From positions 5,444,857 through 5,508,856 of the forward strand of contig OY725491.1 in NCBI GenBank assembly GCA_963281255.1: a stretch of DNA of 64,000 nt, read 5' to 3'. The position numbers and the translations under genes are program-made. A model generated the notes under the pieces. That model was not told the DNA's origin. It searched no databases and saw only the letters and a program-made list of their open reading frames with translations. Below, piece by piece: positions 20,585-31,782 of the stretch (position 1 is its first letter; each line of letters starts with the position of its first letter). Source of the DNA: Aphrocallistes beatrix (Eukaryota > Porifera > Hexactinellida > Sceptrulophora > Aphrocallistidae).

Positions 20585-23500
20585 TCACTGGGCAGGTTGA
20601 ATCATCCTGATAATGCGGTTTAGTTTTTCTTCTAACTGATCCATCCTTGTTTCAACTTGAGAGGGAGTCTCAATCTTTTTATCGATTGCAAGTCCCATTT
20701 CGATCAACTTGTCTTGTACCCACTCGTGACGACTAATAGCCTGTAACCGCGCATCTTCTAGAGATTTCTCTGTTTCCTGGAGTCGCATATAACTTTCCTC
20801 AATTTGAATATCTTTGTCCTTCCCTGGACTGGCATCTTTCAAATTATTCCATAAATAAGGTTGCTTCCTAATAGTTTTATTTGAGGTAAGGAAACGCAGA
20901 AATCTGCCGAGGAAAATGGCAAGATTAGAGCGATGTTCAATTGTAACGATGAGGTCTAACTTATAATGATATCCGCTTGTTTTGATTACTTCGCCGTATG
21001 TGTCAGACAATTGGGCAATCAAAATATTAGACATCACAACAATAATTGTGAACGAAAATGCTAAATACACAAGGGTGAAGAGAAAGTTTGACATCAAAAG
21101 ACCACTTTCTTCATTTGCTGGCCCACCGTCAAGAAGAAAAAGAATCCCGGTTAGCAAAGGTCTACGTAGATCATAGGTATTTGTGCGCTCTTCATCGAAC
21201 CAGAACAAACCCGAAACAGAATCATTACGACAAGCATTGCCAGTTGTCAAAGATTGAGGTGGGCCAGGGTTAGTTATCGTTTGCCTAGCAGCAAAGTGGA
21301 TGCCCCCGAAATATGCCAATAAAATTATGATTATTATTACTCCAAATCGAGCGATATCATGCTTGAAAATTTTGATAATACTACTTACGTATGCACCTAA
21401 AGATGGAAAGATTCGAGTGTATTTGAAAAGTCTGAGGGTGAATAAAATGATTGTGAGGGAAGCAAATGTCCATTGAGCGGGTACCTGCGAGAGCCTTAAC
21501 AAGATAAGAAACAACAGAGATATCAAAGCACTGATATCAATGATGTTGAAAGCATTGAAATAGAAAAAGAGTGCAGAAAAAAAGTGTTTACGGTCTAGTG
21601 ATTTTAAAAAAATATTCACTTCTAACTTTTTTTTAAACCATTCCAATTTTTCTTGAAACATGAAAAGTTTCCCGTCCTTTTGGTTACCCTCATCATCTTC
21701 CTTTTTAGTTTCTTCATCTTCGGCGTCTTTCTTCTTTTGATTGTTTTCCTCTTTAGTCAGCTCATTATGGCATTGGTACCAGTAATTAAAGAATTCTATT
21801 ATCTCATCGATCAAGAAGAAAATGCTATAAATCACAACTACTACTTCACAGAAAGCTCTACCTTTGCTAAGCTCATCTTCATAGCTCAAAAGCATACTAT
21901 CACAGAGGAATGATGCCTGAAACAATGCATAGTATAATGGCATCAGAAAGAAACAATAGAGAAAAAACGTGAATACATACCACCAACGATATATTTTCAG
22001 CTTTTCCTCTACAGCAATTGTAACCATTGGATGATACTTTACATATGGATCTGGACAGTCAAGCAATTTATGCAAAAAGGACGGCTCACATTTGTATCCT
22101 GAATTATCAGGATAATGGTCTTCGAGGGAGTCAATTGAATCAAGGAATTTTGGCTTCAGTTCTACTACAAGAAACTTTTCGGACACATGACAATCCATGA
22201 GTGACTTAAGAGCTTCGAAAAGATTATTTTCAATCAATCTGTGAAATACAGTTGGATCTTCTAGAAAACATTTAGGTTTGATTCTTGAAATATAGTCAAA
22301 GAAAACTACCAATACTCCTTGACTCTTTCTACTTATTGCTATTTCTAAAGCGGTTTGTCCGCCGTGACCCTTCTCTCCTAAAACAAGTGTATAAATCTGA
22401 TCTTTATGGTGATTATAAAGATAGTCCATGAATGTCTCAGCACATTTGACTGCTCCTTCATTGGCAATGTTATGCATTAAAGTGTTCCCGTATATATCTC
22501 TTTTAGTGAAACTAATCCCATATGTTAAAAGCAAGGAGAGGAGGTTGGAAGCATCTTTATTATCAGACATGGTTAGTTTTGCTGGTGTGGAATCATGACC
22601 GTCCTTGTCATCAGGATTAGCACCATGTTCTAACAAAATTTGTAATGCTTGTCTTTGCCCGAATTCGACTGCAACATGGACAGGTCTCCGTTTGTCATTA
22701 ATGCTCACTATATCTACAGCATTGGCACCATTTTCTAGCAGAAGCTTAATTAGTTGTATGTGACCTTCTTCAATCACAATGCATAATGGCTTTCTAATAA
22801 TTCCGTCGATTTCGTGGTTCGTCGTAGCATCACAACCGCACTCTTCCAATAAATACCTACAATTGTTTTGGAATTAGAAATTTTAAGAAAAACAGGAAAG
22901 CATTATTTTAAATGTCGGTCGACAGGCCGATAGTGCAGCTCCAGGAAGTGACTCGAAAAAACATGAAATGTGAATATCGGAATACATCGAGAAATACGTT
23001 AGAGACCGAAAATGGAGATGGAAAGTGATCGATAGCGGAAAATATAATGTCGGGAAAAGAACGAAAATATATGACTTATTCACCTTGTAAGCAAACAATT
23101 TTTTTACGACATCACAAAAACTTTCGAAAAAAATTCCTACATACGTACTAGGTTTCTATCAAATTCCAACCTAATTTTAATAAGATCAATTTCAGGTTTA
23201 TCTAACAAATCAAAAGATTAAATACACATGTTCACAGGAAGGGATTATCTAGGTGCGCGAGACGCTCCTTTAGGCGTATGATTCTAAGCCTCAAAGTGTT
23301 TAGGAGCGTGAAAATCCAGAATAAAACCCAATTTACCCTATATTATAAAGCTATTTATCGATTTAGGCGTACGAAAATTTATGCGTTTGAGATCGTTTGA
23401 AATCCCTGGTTCTTACCTGTATTAAAATTGTTTAATCTACTTAGTAGTCGAAAAATCCTTTTAAGCAACATTTATTTTGAAAAGCTGTCCAAAACAAGTC

Positions 23501-25843
23501 TATTTATAAGAAAGTAAAAACAAGCAAAAATAATTAACTTGCAAACCAAACTTACTTTGTGACCTCGTAATTTCCTCCAAATACTGCTGAATGAATAATT
23601 GGCTTTGAAATTCCAGGAATAGCTACTATTTTCTTCTTTTGTTCGTCTTCTTCAACTAACATTTTCAGGATTTGAGTCCTGCCATATGTTGCCGCATAGT
23701 TAAGGGCACAAAGTTTGTTGCCTTCTAAAATTTGATTTGGTTCTGCACGATAAGGCATTTTACAATTAGTATTGCCATCTCCTCTTAACAATGCCTCACA
23801 AATCTTTTCATAACCAAGATGTGTTGCGATACATAGTGGAGTCATTCCCAATTTATTTTCTACATTGAGAGGCACTTTCTTTTCAATCAGATATTTAACT
23901 AAATTCAGTTTGTTCTGGTCACAAGCGTAGTGTAGTATTGATCCAATCTCTTCGAAAAAAGATTGATTATTTATCTCCTTTTCAAGACCATCCAATAAAT
24001 GCTAAAAGAGAAATTTATGCATAACTTACAATACTAAATAAAATGAACCTATGCATGTTTATAACTGGATGTGCCGATATCAAAAACAAATCTTTTTTGA
24101 ATATAGAAAATTTAGGTTTAAATTAGAATTCCATCGTTAATATTATTAGGCGCCAAAACCAGGAGGGGCCTGTGCGAACTCAGCCCCCTCTGCAGAGATT
24201 CAGAGATGATGATAAAATCGTCTGGTTGAAATCTAGCATTTTAACTAAATTTAAATAAAAATATTGACATTGTCAACTTCAAAATATGACTAAATAATTA
24301 TCACTATTTTATGTTGTAAATAGGGAATTAGGATCGCAATGATTGATCGATCGCGATCCTATTTTGACGCTCGAACGAGGATCGGATTTCATTTTAATTT
24401 TGAATAATCGAATGAAAGATCTTTCTATTCAGATCATTTCTGAGATTTGTATTACCTACTCTCCTCACTATCATTAATTTATTCCATTTTTCTATGCTGT
24501 TACCAATTTGAGTTTTCTTTCAGCACTATATAATTTAAAAAAAAGATCGGAAAAATCGAGATCGCCGATCATAATATCTGCTAGGATCGGGTTCGCGATC
24601 TTCCTTTTCACGATCGACCAATGTCCTAGAAATTAAATCGCGATATTAAACTAACTTAAGTTTCACTTCCTACTTTTAAACACTACTTCTCCATTGGATT
24701 CATTGCTTTAATGAATAATGACTAATCAAATATACTCACTCGGATCATATTATCTTTCTCAGTCACTATTCCTGCTAGCATGCGGTCAGAGTTACGGTAT
24801 TTCTTGGCTTTAAGAAAATTGTTTTTAGCTTCATCACCTCCTTCATTTGCTCCTTCCAAAAGAGCTTTCAACGCTTCTTCATCGTCGTGAAGTGCAGCAA
24901 GATATGGTACGTGGTGAGTGGCAGAATTGGCAAAAAAAGGATTTGCTCCAATTTTGATCAGCTCAGTTATTATTTCGTATTTCTTATTTTTGTATGCCAG
25001 ATGTAATGGGGTAATTCTCTTGTTTTCGTTAGAATTCAGCATTCCGCCTAATTGAGAATCATAATTTATTATGTATGCATGTATAGTGGATTTAAGTTTT
25101 TTAAAAGATTTGCCAATAAATTTAGCTGTTAGAATGTAGGATAACTGATTATTTCGGAATACCTATTTCGATATCTTCGTCCTTAAGTTTGGAAATCCAT
25201 CTTAGTATTACTAAAGTTGCTTGTTCATTTTTAGCATCTAGAGCACAATGCAGTATGTTGAAGCAGTTGGAATTTAGCTCTGTGATATCGATTTTTCCTC
25301 TGTTTTCTAAGATATAGTGCATCATCTCTTCCCCTGCATGTCGGGCGGCGAGATGTAAAATGGTCCCATCATCTGAAAACCTTGAAAAATAGCACTCAAA
25401 TTTATCATGACCAGGTCATGTACGGATAAGTTAATAATATACAAAACTAAGGTAATGAATACGACTTTTAAGAATAAAATCAGTCCATATGAAATTTATA
25501 GTCATTGCACCAATTTTTTAGGAATTACCTTCAAACTGCCACATAGATTTTTTGGATAAAATAGGACTATATAGAGATTTAAGCTAAATATCAAAGCATC
25601 TGTATTTGAAACTTTAAAAAAAGGCTAAAACCATTCGTGTTTTGTGTCCATCACTACTATTTTTTTTAATTTGAACTAAATGTTAACAAACCAAACTTAC
25701 TTCCTAACTTGATCTTTTGTTCTTTTGAATGAATTTTTCAAAGGGTCACTATTTGACTCTAAAAGTTGGCATATTTCTTCTTCGGTAAGTTCGTTTTCAC
25801 TTTCGTCACAATCTAACTTACTAAATTTATGACTTTTTGCCAT
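20585..25843 (-). CDS. Ankyrin-repeat TRP-type cation channel
   Basis: Modelled exons, 5' to 3': 25843-25701, 25380-25163, 25047-24740, 24001-23556, 22856-20585. Frames join exactly to give 1128 residues. ATG 25843 is the first Met after an upstream stretch without similarity. Ankyrin-like repeats (TxLHLAA, TPLHLA, GMTPLCIATHLGY, GQTALEIA) fill about residues 50-590. Hydrophobic helices follow from ~660 to ~1000, with a putative pore loop (TGILFLLDGGPANEE) and a last helix ending in NILIAQLSDTY, the form seen in TRP channels. A charged coiled coil closes the protein. It should be a plasma-membrane, non-selective or calcium-permeable channel. The subfamily (TRPA-, TRPV- or invertebrate-type) is open. 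A Lys/Glu-rich insert follows the second hydrophobic region. Confidence 0.85.
23235..23345. repeat. Dispersed repeat in TRP intron 4
   Basis: Inverted match to 18095-18195. The rest of the intron (22857-23555) shows nothing else supportable. Confidence 0.6.
24330..24625. repeat. GATC-rich dispersed repeat in TRP intron 3
   Basis: The ends carry dense GATCG words (TTGATCGATCGCGATCCT on the left, GGATCGGGTTCGCGATCTT on the right) around an AT-rich centre, suggesting inverted termini. A related fragment lies at 35597-35690. Confidence 0.5.
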
Positions 25844-26069
25844 TCACTTCTATTCTTGCTACCTTTAGGAATAGAAAACTGATAAAATTTGAAATTTAAT
25901 CAAAGCATTACTCAAGAAATGAGGGGTGACACTGATAGCAAATTTTGATCATATCATAAGATTTATGGCTCCATAGGTTCTAAACATATATTTCTGGACA
26001 ATTAATAAAATATTTCGCCACATCAATCACTATCAAAGTAGTAACTGAAAAATGGTAAATCATTATTAA
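25844..26069. other. Upstream region of the TRP gene
   Basis: AT-rich; presumably holds the promoter and 5' UTR. No TATA element or conserved site could be singled out. Confidence 0.3.
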
Positions 26070-26186
26070 CCCCAACTTGACGAGGAATGTTGAATTGAAA
26101 GTGAAAGTTAATTGAAAGTGAATTGAAATTGAAAATGAAAGTGGGGTCATTTCTATTTATACCTTTGACCCCACGTCAAATTAGGG
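26070..26186. mobile_element. 117-bp piggyBac-type MITE, copy 1
   Basis: It is flanked on both sides by TTAA (26066-26069, 26187-26190) and has CCC...GGG termini, the hallmark of piggyBac-type insertion. The left half is a run of GAAAGTGAAAG-like words. An equal-length copy is at 31217-31333. Confidence 0.85.
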
Positions 26187-26426
26187 TTAAGAAGCATAAT
26201 TAACTCTCTGGTCTTTTTGGTTGAAATTATTGGAAAGGTATTCGAATAATAAATGATATGATTCTAAATATAACTCTAGTTTGAAAATAATTTGCGATAG
26301 CTAGATATTTCCCACCAGACGGCCGATAGGATCGCCAGTACTCGTTTCAATAGTGCCCATCTAAAATACAGTGATGCGAAATATATTACGAACACACTAG
26401 AACTGCTTAAGTTTTAATAAGCAGTA

Positions 26427-26638
26427 GAGTGCTTCAAAAAATTCAAAAGTTTGAATCTTTAGATGCCTACCCTTCAATAGTTTACTTTGATCAATAAATG
26501 TTCACCATAAAAAATTTAAGCAATTTGATGATTTAGTGGTCGCGCAAGGTAGGCTTCTCCAAGTGCAGATTTAAAAGGGATTTTTCCGGTTTAAGGAAAA
26601 ATTCTAAAGATTCAAACTTTTGAATTTTTTAAACACTC
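26427..26638. mobile_element. Tc1/mariner-like MITE
   Basis: The inverted ends GAGTGCTTCAAAAAATTCAA and GAGTGTTTAAAAAATTCAAA (reverse strand) are flanked by TA. 212 bp, non-coding. A copy in opposite orientation, lacking one end, is at 42550-42723. Confidence 0.8.
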
Positions 26639-26639
26639 T

Positions 26640-27146
26640 ATTAAGCAATATTAAGTTGCATATATACTGTAGAAAGAGCCTGCGTAATTCGGTTACTCTT
26701 TGAGGCATGAAAAAGAGTATCGGATTAATAAATTGCAGAATAACACTGGCACTATCCAATGCTACTAATTGGGATAGTCTACTAATGTCAGATTGTAAAG
26801 GACTTCTGAATTATTGAGGTGTCGAATTATGCAGGTTCACTGTGTTGATTTATTTGAAAAAAACAAAAGTTGGACTTTCAATCAGAGACTTGAAAAAATA
26901 GAACTAATTTTATACGTACGTACTAAGTAGAATATAATTTACCTCAATTTGATGATAATCTGAAGATGAATTATTTCAATTAGTAAACTTTGATATATAT
27001 AACCTTTAGTTCAGTATAAAGAAAGAGAAATTCTCCGTATTTATACGCAACATCTATACTTCGCGTTACTCTTATCAACTCAATAAAACTCATGAGTGGG
27101 ATAAGTTTAATGTAGATGTTGAACAGATCAGTGACTCAAAATTTGC
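26640..27146. other. Intergenic sequence
   Basis: No frame, RNA gene or repeat that I can support. Confidence 0.4.
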
Positions 27147-27310
27147 TAATTCTTCTCATTAAATTAATTCTTTAGATTTTGCTAATTCTAGTAATTCTGT
27201 AATTTCTGCTAATTCTACTGATTCTGTTAATTCAGCAATTCTTTTGCTAATTCTGTTAATTTTGTTAATTTACTTAATCTGATGATTCTATAAATTATGC
27301 TAATTATCCT
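27147..27310. repeat. Degenerate TGCTAATTC tandem tract
   Basis: About fifteen imperfect 9-bp units of the type TTCTGCTAA/TTCTGTTAA run in tandem. Probably an old minisatellite. Confidence 0.65.
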
Positions 27311-27972
27311 CGAGGAAAAACTAGTTTATTCGTGTCAGTACACACTCAGTCATAAATTCAAGGACTTATTTTTGTGAAAATCTTAGGTTCTGCCCTATAA
27401 TTTCATACAAAAAGTGATGGATTTTATTTACTTTATTATTCTACCACTGTATTAATCTTTAAGATTAGACTAACTCAATACATATAAATAATTAATAATG
27501 ACTTCCTAAACTTGAAATATGATTGACTAACGAATTTATCTGACGATCATACAATTACATAGTAGGCTAAAGTGATTCAATTTTACAAATAGTAGGATGA
27601 ATAATGGAACCTTAGAATAAAATATCGACAACATGCATGCAATATTTGATCTATCAACAGCATACTGAAATGTATTTCGATCTAGCGACTACAAGTAAAA
27701 ATTATATTGGGGATATCGGCTATGCCAAAAATATAATCTCGGGACCATCATAATATTCTCACCAGGGGCGAAAGAAGATGATTTTATATGGGGACACCAT
27801 TGGGACTCTGTTCATATATATATATATATAATTGCGCCACCGGGATTTCTGAAAAAGTGGGCTCCCGCTTCCTATATTCTTATAGCAGTGAAACATCCTA
27901 AAATTACAGCCTGTCTCTCCAAGCAATCACCATCCAGACATCCCACAAATGCGCCTCGATACCAAATGAATA

Positions 27973-28199
27973 CAGGGTGTAACAAAAGTGTTGACATCCT
28001 AGATTATTCATCATTATGCTTGATTGATATCGAACCAATAGTAATCAAATACAAAACTCTTAGCCTGTCGTTAGCTATCACTCATTACTATATTTTGTGA
28101 CATCACACCATTTGAGAAATACACTTTCCCATTATCAAATTTTTGTTCACCTATCAATTAGAGCTTGTATTCAAAGGTGACAACACTTTTGTTACACCC
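27973..28199. mobile_element. Mariner-like MITE
   Basis: The ends CAGGGTGTAACAAAAGTGTT and (reverse strand) GGGTGTAACAAAAGTGTTGT are inverted repeats, with TA outside each. 227 bp. Open frames across it are incidental. Confidence 0.75.
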
Positions 28200-29340
28200 T
28201 ATTAGTCTGGCACAGTTATGATTTACATTAGCTCCACTGTGCTGGACTATACTCACTTGGATTCGTGGTGCATTTGCGGGATGCTTGGAAAGAAGGAGCC
28301 AAACTTATGTGTTTGTAAAACAAAGTTCATTCAACGATATTATTGTGTGAATTGTTTACATCATCAAGTGGATAAACACAAAAACGACCATTCTGGAATG
28401 GAGTTACGAATAATATAACTTTTTAAGAGAATTGACAACAAAGACGATAGCTAAACATATTCCGACAAGATTCCTAATATAATGGAATAAAATAGTTGGT
28501 ATTAATGTTCGTCTTATTGCAATGTGGTATTCGCCCGTGGTTGATTCTTTTATTCAACCCTTGTAAAATCCTACGACAACTAATATGAATCAATGATTCA
28601 TTGATTGTGTGAAGGTTATCTACTACATATGTAATTGGTTACCATTCCGGTTATCAGGAATGCATTGAGTAGACTGATATTATGCGATGTAGATCAATTA
28701 TAGACAATAAAATATTATAGGACAAAAGTTGCCTTGACCCTAATCCTATAAGAACTTTACAGCAGATAAATATTTAAGTTCACTAAGCATACTATAAGCA
28801 TACTTTGCTTTATTGAATGAAATATAGTTGTAATATGTTGCGCTTACTTGTGGATCAGAAATGGAACCATTATTTTCGTAGCTAGACTCGACCGGTTTGA
28901 TTTGAATTTCGACCCAGCCCTGCTGGTCAACCACGAGCTAATTGCATGAATATTTATTGAGCACCCACAGCCAAGAACATAGCCAGCCACGAATTCAGGA
29001 GACATGTATAATAAGAATAACGTTGAAGTGATGTTGGCTAATTCGCCTCCATAATTTTGGCTTTAGCAGCTGCTCTCCTTTGATCCAACTTTCCATGTCC
29101 TTGACCAGTGATACAGAAATACGTACTCTCATTCAGGTTCATTGTACATAAAGTGAATACTCAGCGAGCAGATTGCATGACAAACGAGAATTTCGATCGA
29201 TACCCGACCTGGCCCGACAGTTCCATCTGTGTTGTGGACACCAATTAGTTCAGTAATTCAAAGTAATATTGAGGTGAAATACATATCATCTCTTTCTCAA
29301 TCCTTTTAAAATACATTCATGGCTCGATCGGCAACTCATA
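28200..29340. other. Intergenic sequence
   Basis: Contains only short open frames. One of 66 codons (28218-28418) has paired cysteines but no recognisable family, so I do not call it a gene. No RNA gene seen. Confidence 0.4.
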
Positions 29341-29513
29341 CAGGTAAACCATACGGCACCTCGAGATACAGTATACTTCCGAAATACGGCGCGATCCCAA
29401 TCCCTAGATTGGCATTCCTCTTTGTAAATATTTATTGTAAACCTCCAAAATGCGACAACCTCTGAGATCCAAGTTCCTACTCCTAATAGTGTCGCATATC
29501 GGAGGTTTACCTG
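29341..29513. mobile_element. pogo-like MITE
   Basis: The termini CAGGTAAACC are inverted and flanked by TA at both sides. 173 bp; the interior is a partial palindrome around GTGTCGCATATCGGAGG. Non-coding. Confidence 0.85.
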
Positions 29514-29619
29514 TATTCTGAATAAGAGAACATGTATTATAAATATTTGCATTCTAAACTTATTCAATTTTTTTGCGAATTATTGTTTGCTTTTATACTA
29601 GCTCCAATTCTTTCAGAAG

Positions 29620-29949
29620 ATGATGACGTCTACATTGGCACCTAGTGGTATCTATCACTCGACACGAGAGTTAAATTTCTCAAACGATTATTCAATTCTG
29701 TTCCCAGCTATATACGTCCTCATCCCAGTCTTGCTCTGTTATTTCACCTTAACAGTGTTGACCATAGTAATTGTATGCTGTCTTAAGCATATACAATGTT
29801 TCAGGAAGATTCTTTGTATACACAAAAGCAATTCTCAACCTATGATATCTCATGTAGAAGAAGATCTGCCGCCTTCCTACCATGTTCTCCCTCTATCCAA
29901 ACCAGTAAATGCTAATGAAGAACCTCCTCCTTATTCTGAAAGTGTATAA
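29620..29949 (+). CDS. Small single-pass membrane protein with PPxY motifs
   Basis: The product of 109 residues has a short N-terminus with one NDY and a Ser/Thr-rich stretch, a long hydrophobic helix (about 29-54), a Cys/Lys-rich juxtamembrane part, and a short tail with PPSY and PPPY. PPxY motifs recruit WW-domain proteins such as Nedd4-type ubiquitin ligases. No signal peptide is visible. An acceptor-like TTCTTTCAG lies just before the ATG, so this may be the last exon of a larger gene whose upstream part I could not find; the same topology with an added cysteine-rich ectodomain would resemble Shisa/WBP1-like proteins. An AATAAA lies ~105 nt after the stop. Confidence 0.6.
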   Translation: MMTSTLAPSGIYHSTRELNFSNDYSILFPAIYVLIPVLLCYFTLTVLTIVIVCCLKHIQCFRKILCIHKSNSQPMISHVEEDLPPSYHVLPLSKPVNANEEPPPYSESV

Positions 29950-30680
29950 TAATCTCATTAATTAACGTTTGTAATCTATTTTTGTAAAGTTCTGTCTGAT
30001 TCATATAATAATGCAGCAGGTTTCAGTCTTTGTATCCCTCCCAAAAAACGTAAATAAAATAATTTCACCCCCTTTGGACCCCTGATATGTTTTACCAACT
30101 CCATGTAGAGAATCACTGTCACAACGTGTGCTAGATATAGTTAATATACCATATATAGTAGGTAGACATCCGCACATCCATCCATGTGACCCTTAATTTA
30201 GAAGAGCGGTTCTTATTAAATTTTGTATTTTTAAAATTGTATTCGGGTGAAAGCAATGGACTTTTAAAAATATATATCGCATTCATTTATTCATACCCTG
30301 TAATATTAAACAGTGTTTAAGGCTATCATAATAGCTTATATATAAGTCTGTATGGAGAGAGAATTTGTTCTATAAAATCAGATTTTGTCACTTTGAAGGC
30401 TCTCAACAATATTTTATGCGTCAGTAGCACATGAATACTGTAAATATACATATTTTCACACCTTGAAATGAATTTAATTTGTTAGGCAGAAGCGAGATAT
30501 CATTGGCTGATATAGGACAGTTTAACCGACTCACGCAGTAACATGAAAGTATAGTGTACTGCCATCCCAAATCTATAGCTTAACCTTTCCGCATACATGA
30601 AGTAGTATAGTATGTATATGTTCCGCGCCAATTAAGAATATTTCTACTTGACGGAGCGCTATGTACTAGGCAGTGTTGCC
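29950..30680. other. Intergenic sequence
   Basis: Holds the presumed 3' UTR (AATAAA near 30053) and otherwise AT-rich sequence without support for a feature. Confidence 0.4.
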
Positions 30681-30682
30681 AG

Positions 30683-30965
30683 ATGAACTGCTTAGCATGT
30701 TCATGCCACATAACTTCAAATGATCATGCCAAGTTCATGCCATACAGCATTAAATGTTCTTGCCAAGTTCTTGGCCCTTGCCAAAACTCAAATGTTCATG
30801 TTAAATTCATACCATGTTCATGTTAAATCAAAGAAGTATTTTGCCATGTCCAAAAATAAAAAGTTCATGCCAAGTAAAGGTTCGTGCCATATTCATGCCA
30901 TAACTCGACAGTTCATGAAAATGGTCAAATCTATGAACTTTATTCATGATATGGCAGCATTGCAT
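30683..30965. repeat. GTTCATGCCA satellite tract
   Basis: Many imperfect units of GTTCATGCCA/AAATGTTCATG follow each other over 280 bp. The 93-codon open frame across it (30720-31001, rich in Ser-Cys-His-Met) is a product of the repeat. Confidence 0.75.
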
Positions 30966-31216
30966 GTAGGAATTCATACTTTGCGCAACAAAATGGAATA
31001 ATTAGTGTTTTTGAAATATTTACAACTATCGCTGCGCAAAGTAGGAATTACATACTGGTAAGAATTTATTTGCAGTTTTGGGTTTTGCTAGCAGTATAGG
31101 GGGTGCATACTTGTAGAGTACGGGAGCAAAAGTATTTTGTAAACATGAAATATTCCATATACTAAATATACTTTAAAATAGACCTATTTTGACATTTTCA
31201 AAAAATATATCTTTAA

Positions 31217-31333
31217 CCCGAGCACGTCCAGGAATGTTGAATTGAAAGTGAAAGTTAATTGAAAGTAAACTGAAAATGAAAGTGAAAGCTGGGTCATTTC
31301 TATTTATACCTTTGACCCCAAGTAATCCTCGGG
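31217..31333. mobile_element. 117-bp piggyBac-type MITE, copy 2
   Basis: It is flanked by TTAA (31213-31216, 31334-31337), begins CCCGAG and ends CTCGGG. Same length and same internal GAAAGTGAAAG and CATTTCTATTTATACCTTTG blocks as copy 1 at 26070. Sequence around it (30966-31782) shows no gene. Confidence 0.85.
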
Positions 31334-31782
31334 TTAAATGTGTTCACTTTAACACTAATTGCATGAAATATTCATGGTTAGCAAAATACATTTATCTCGC
31401 ACTCAACGTATGCAGCGCCGATACTCCTAGTAAACCCTAAATAAATTGCAAATAAATACTTGTCAATGTGTAATTCCTACTTTTCGGATCGCTAAGTAGG
31501 AATATTTCAGAATGTATAATTATTTCAATTTGTTGCGCCAAGTATGAATATTCTTACTGGGCGCAAATTCCTACTTTCTGCAGAACATATATTTGTATAT
31601 CCATTATGTTTTAATAGTAGTAAATTAACAATGAGAACACCTAAATTAACTATGACGGTTCAATTGGAACATCTCTATAATAAATGACTTGACAGATTCT
31701 TGGATAGAAAATTTTTGTCATTAGTTAAAGATGATTACATAGTTTGATAGTGATATTAGTAATAATACATAAACAAGTTGAA

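Noticed and set aside
28218-28418. 66-codon frame with CxC and CxxC pairs
   Set aside because: Tempting as a small zinc-binding protein, but no family is recognisable, no splice or promoter signals support it, and it adjoins a MITE.
29286-29567. 93-codon minus-strand frame
   Set aside because: It covers the pogo-like MITE at 29341-29513 and its coding look comes from the inverted arms.
30720-31001. 93-codon frame rich in Ser, Cys, His and Met
   Set aside because: It is the translation of the GTTCATGCCA satellite tract.
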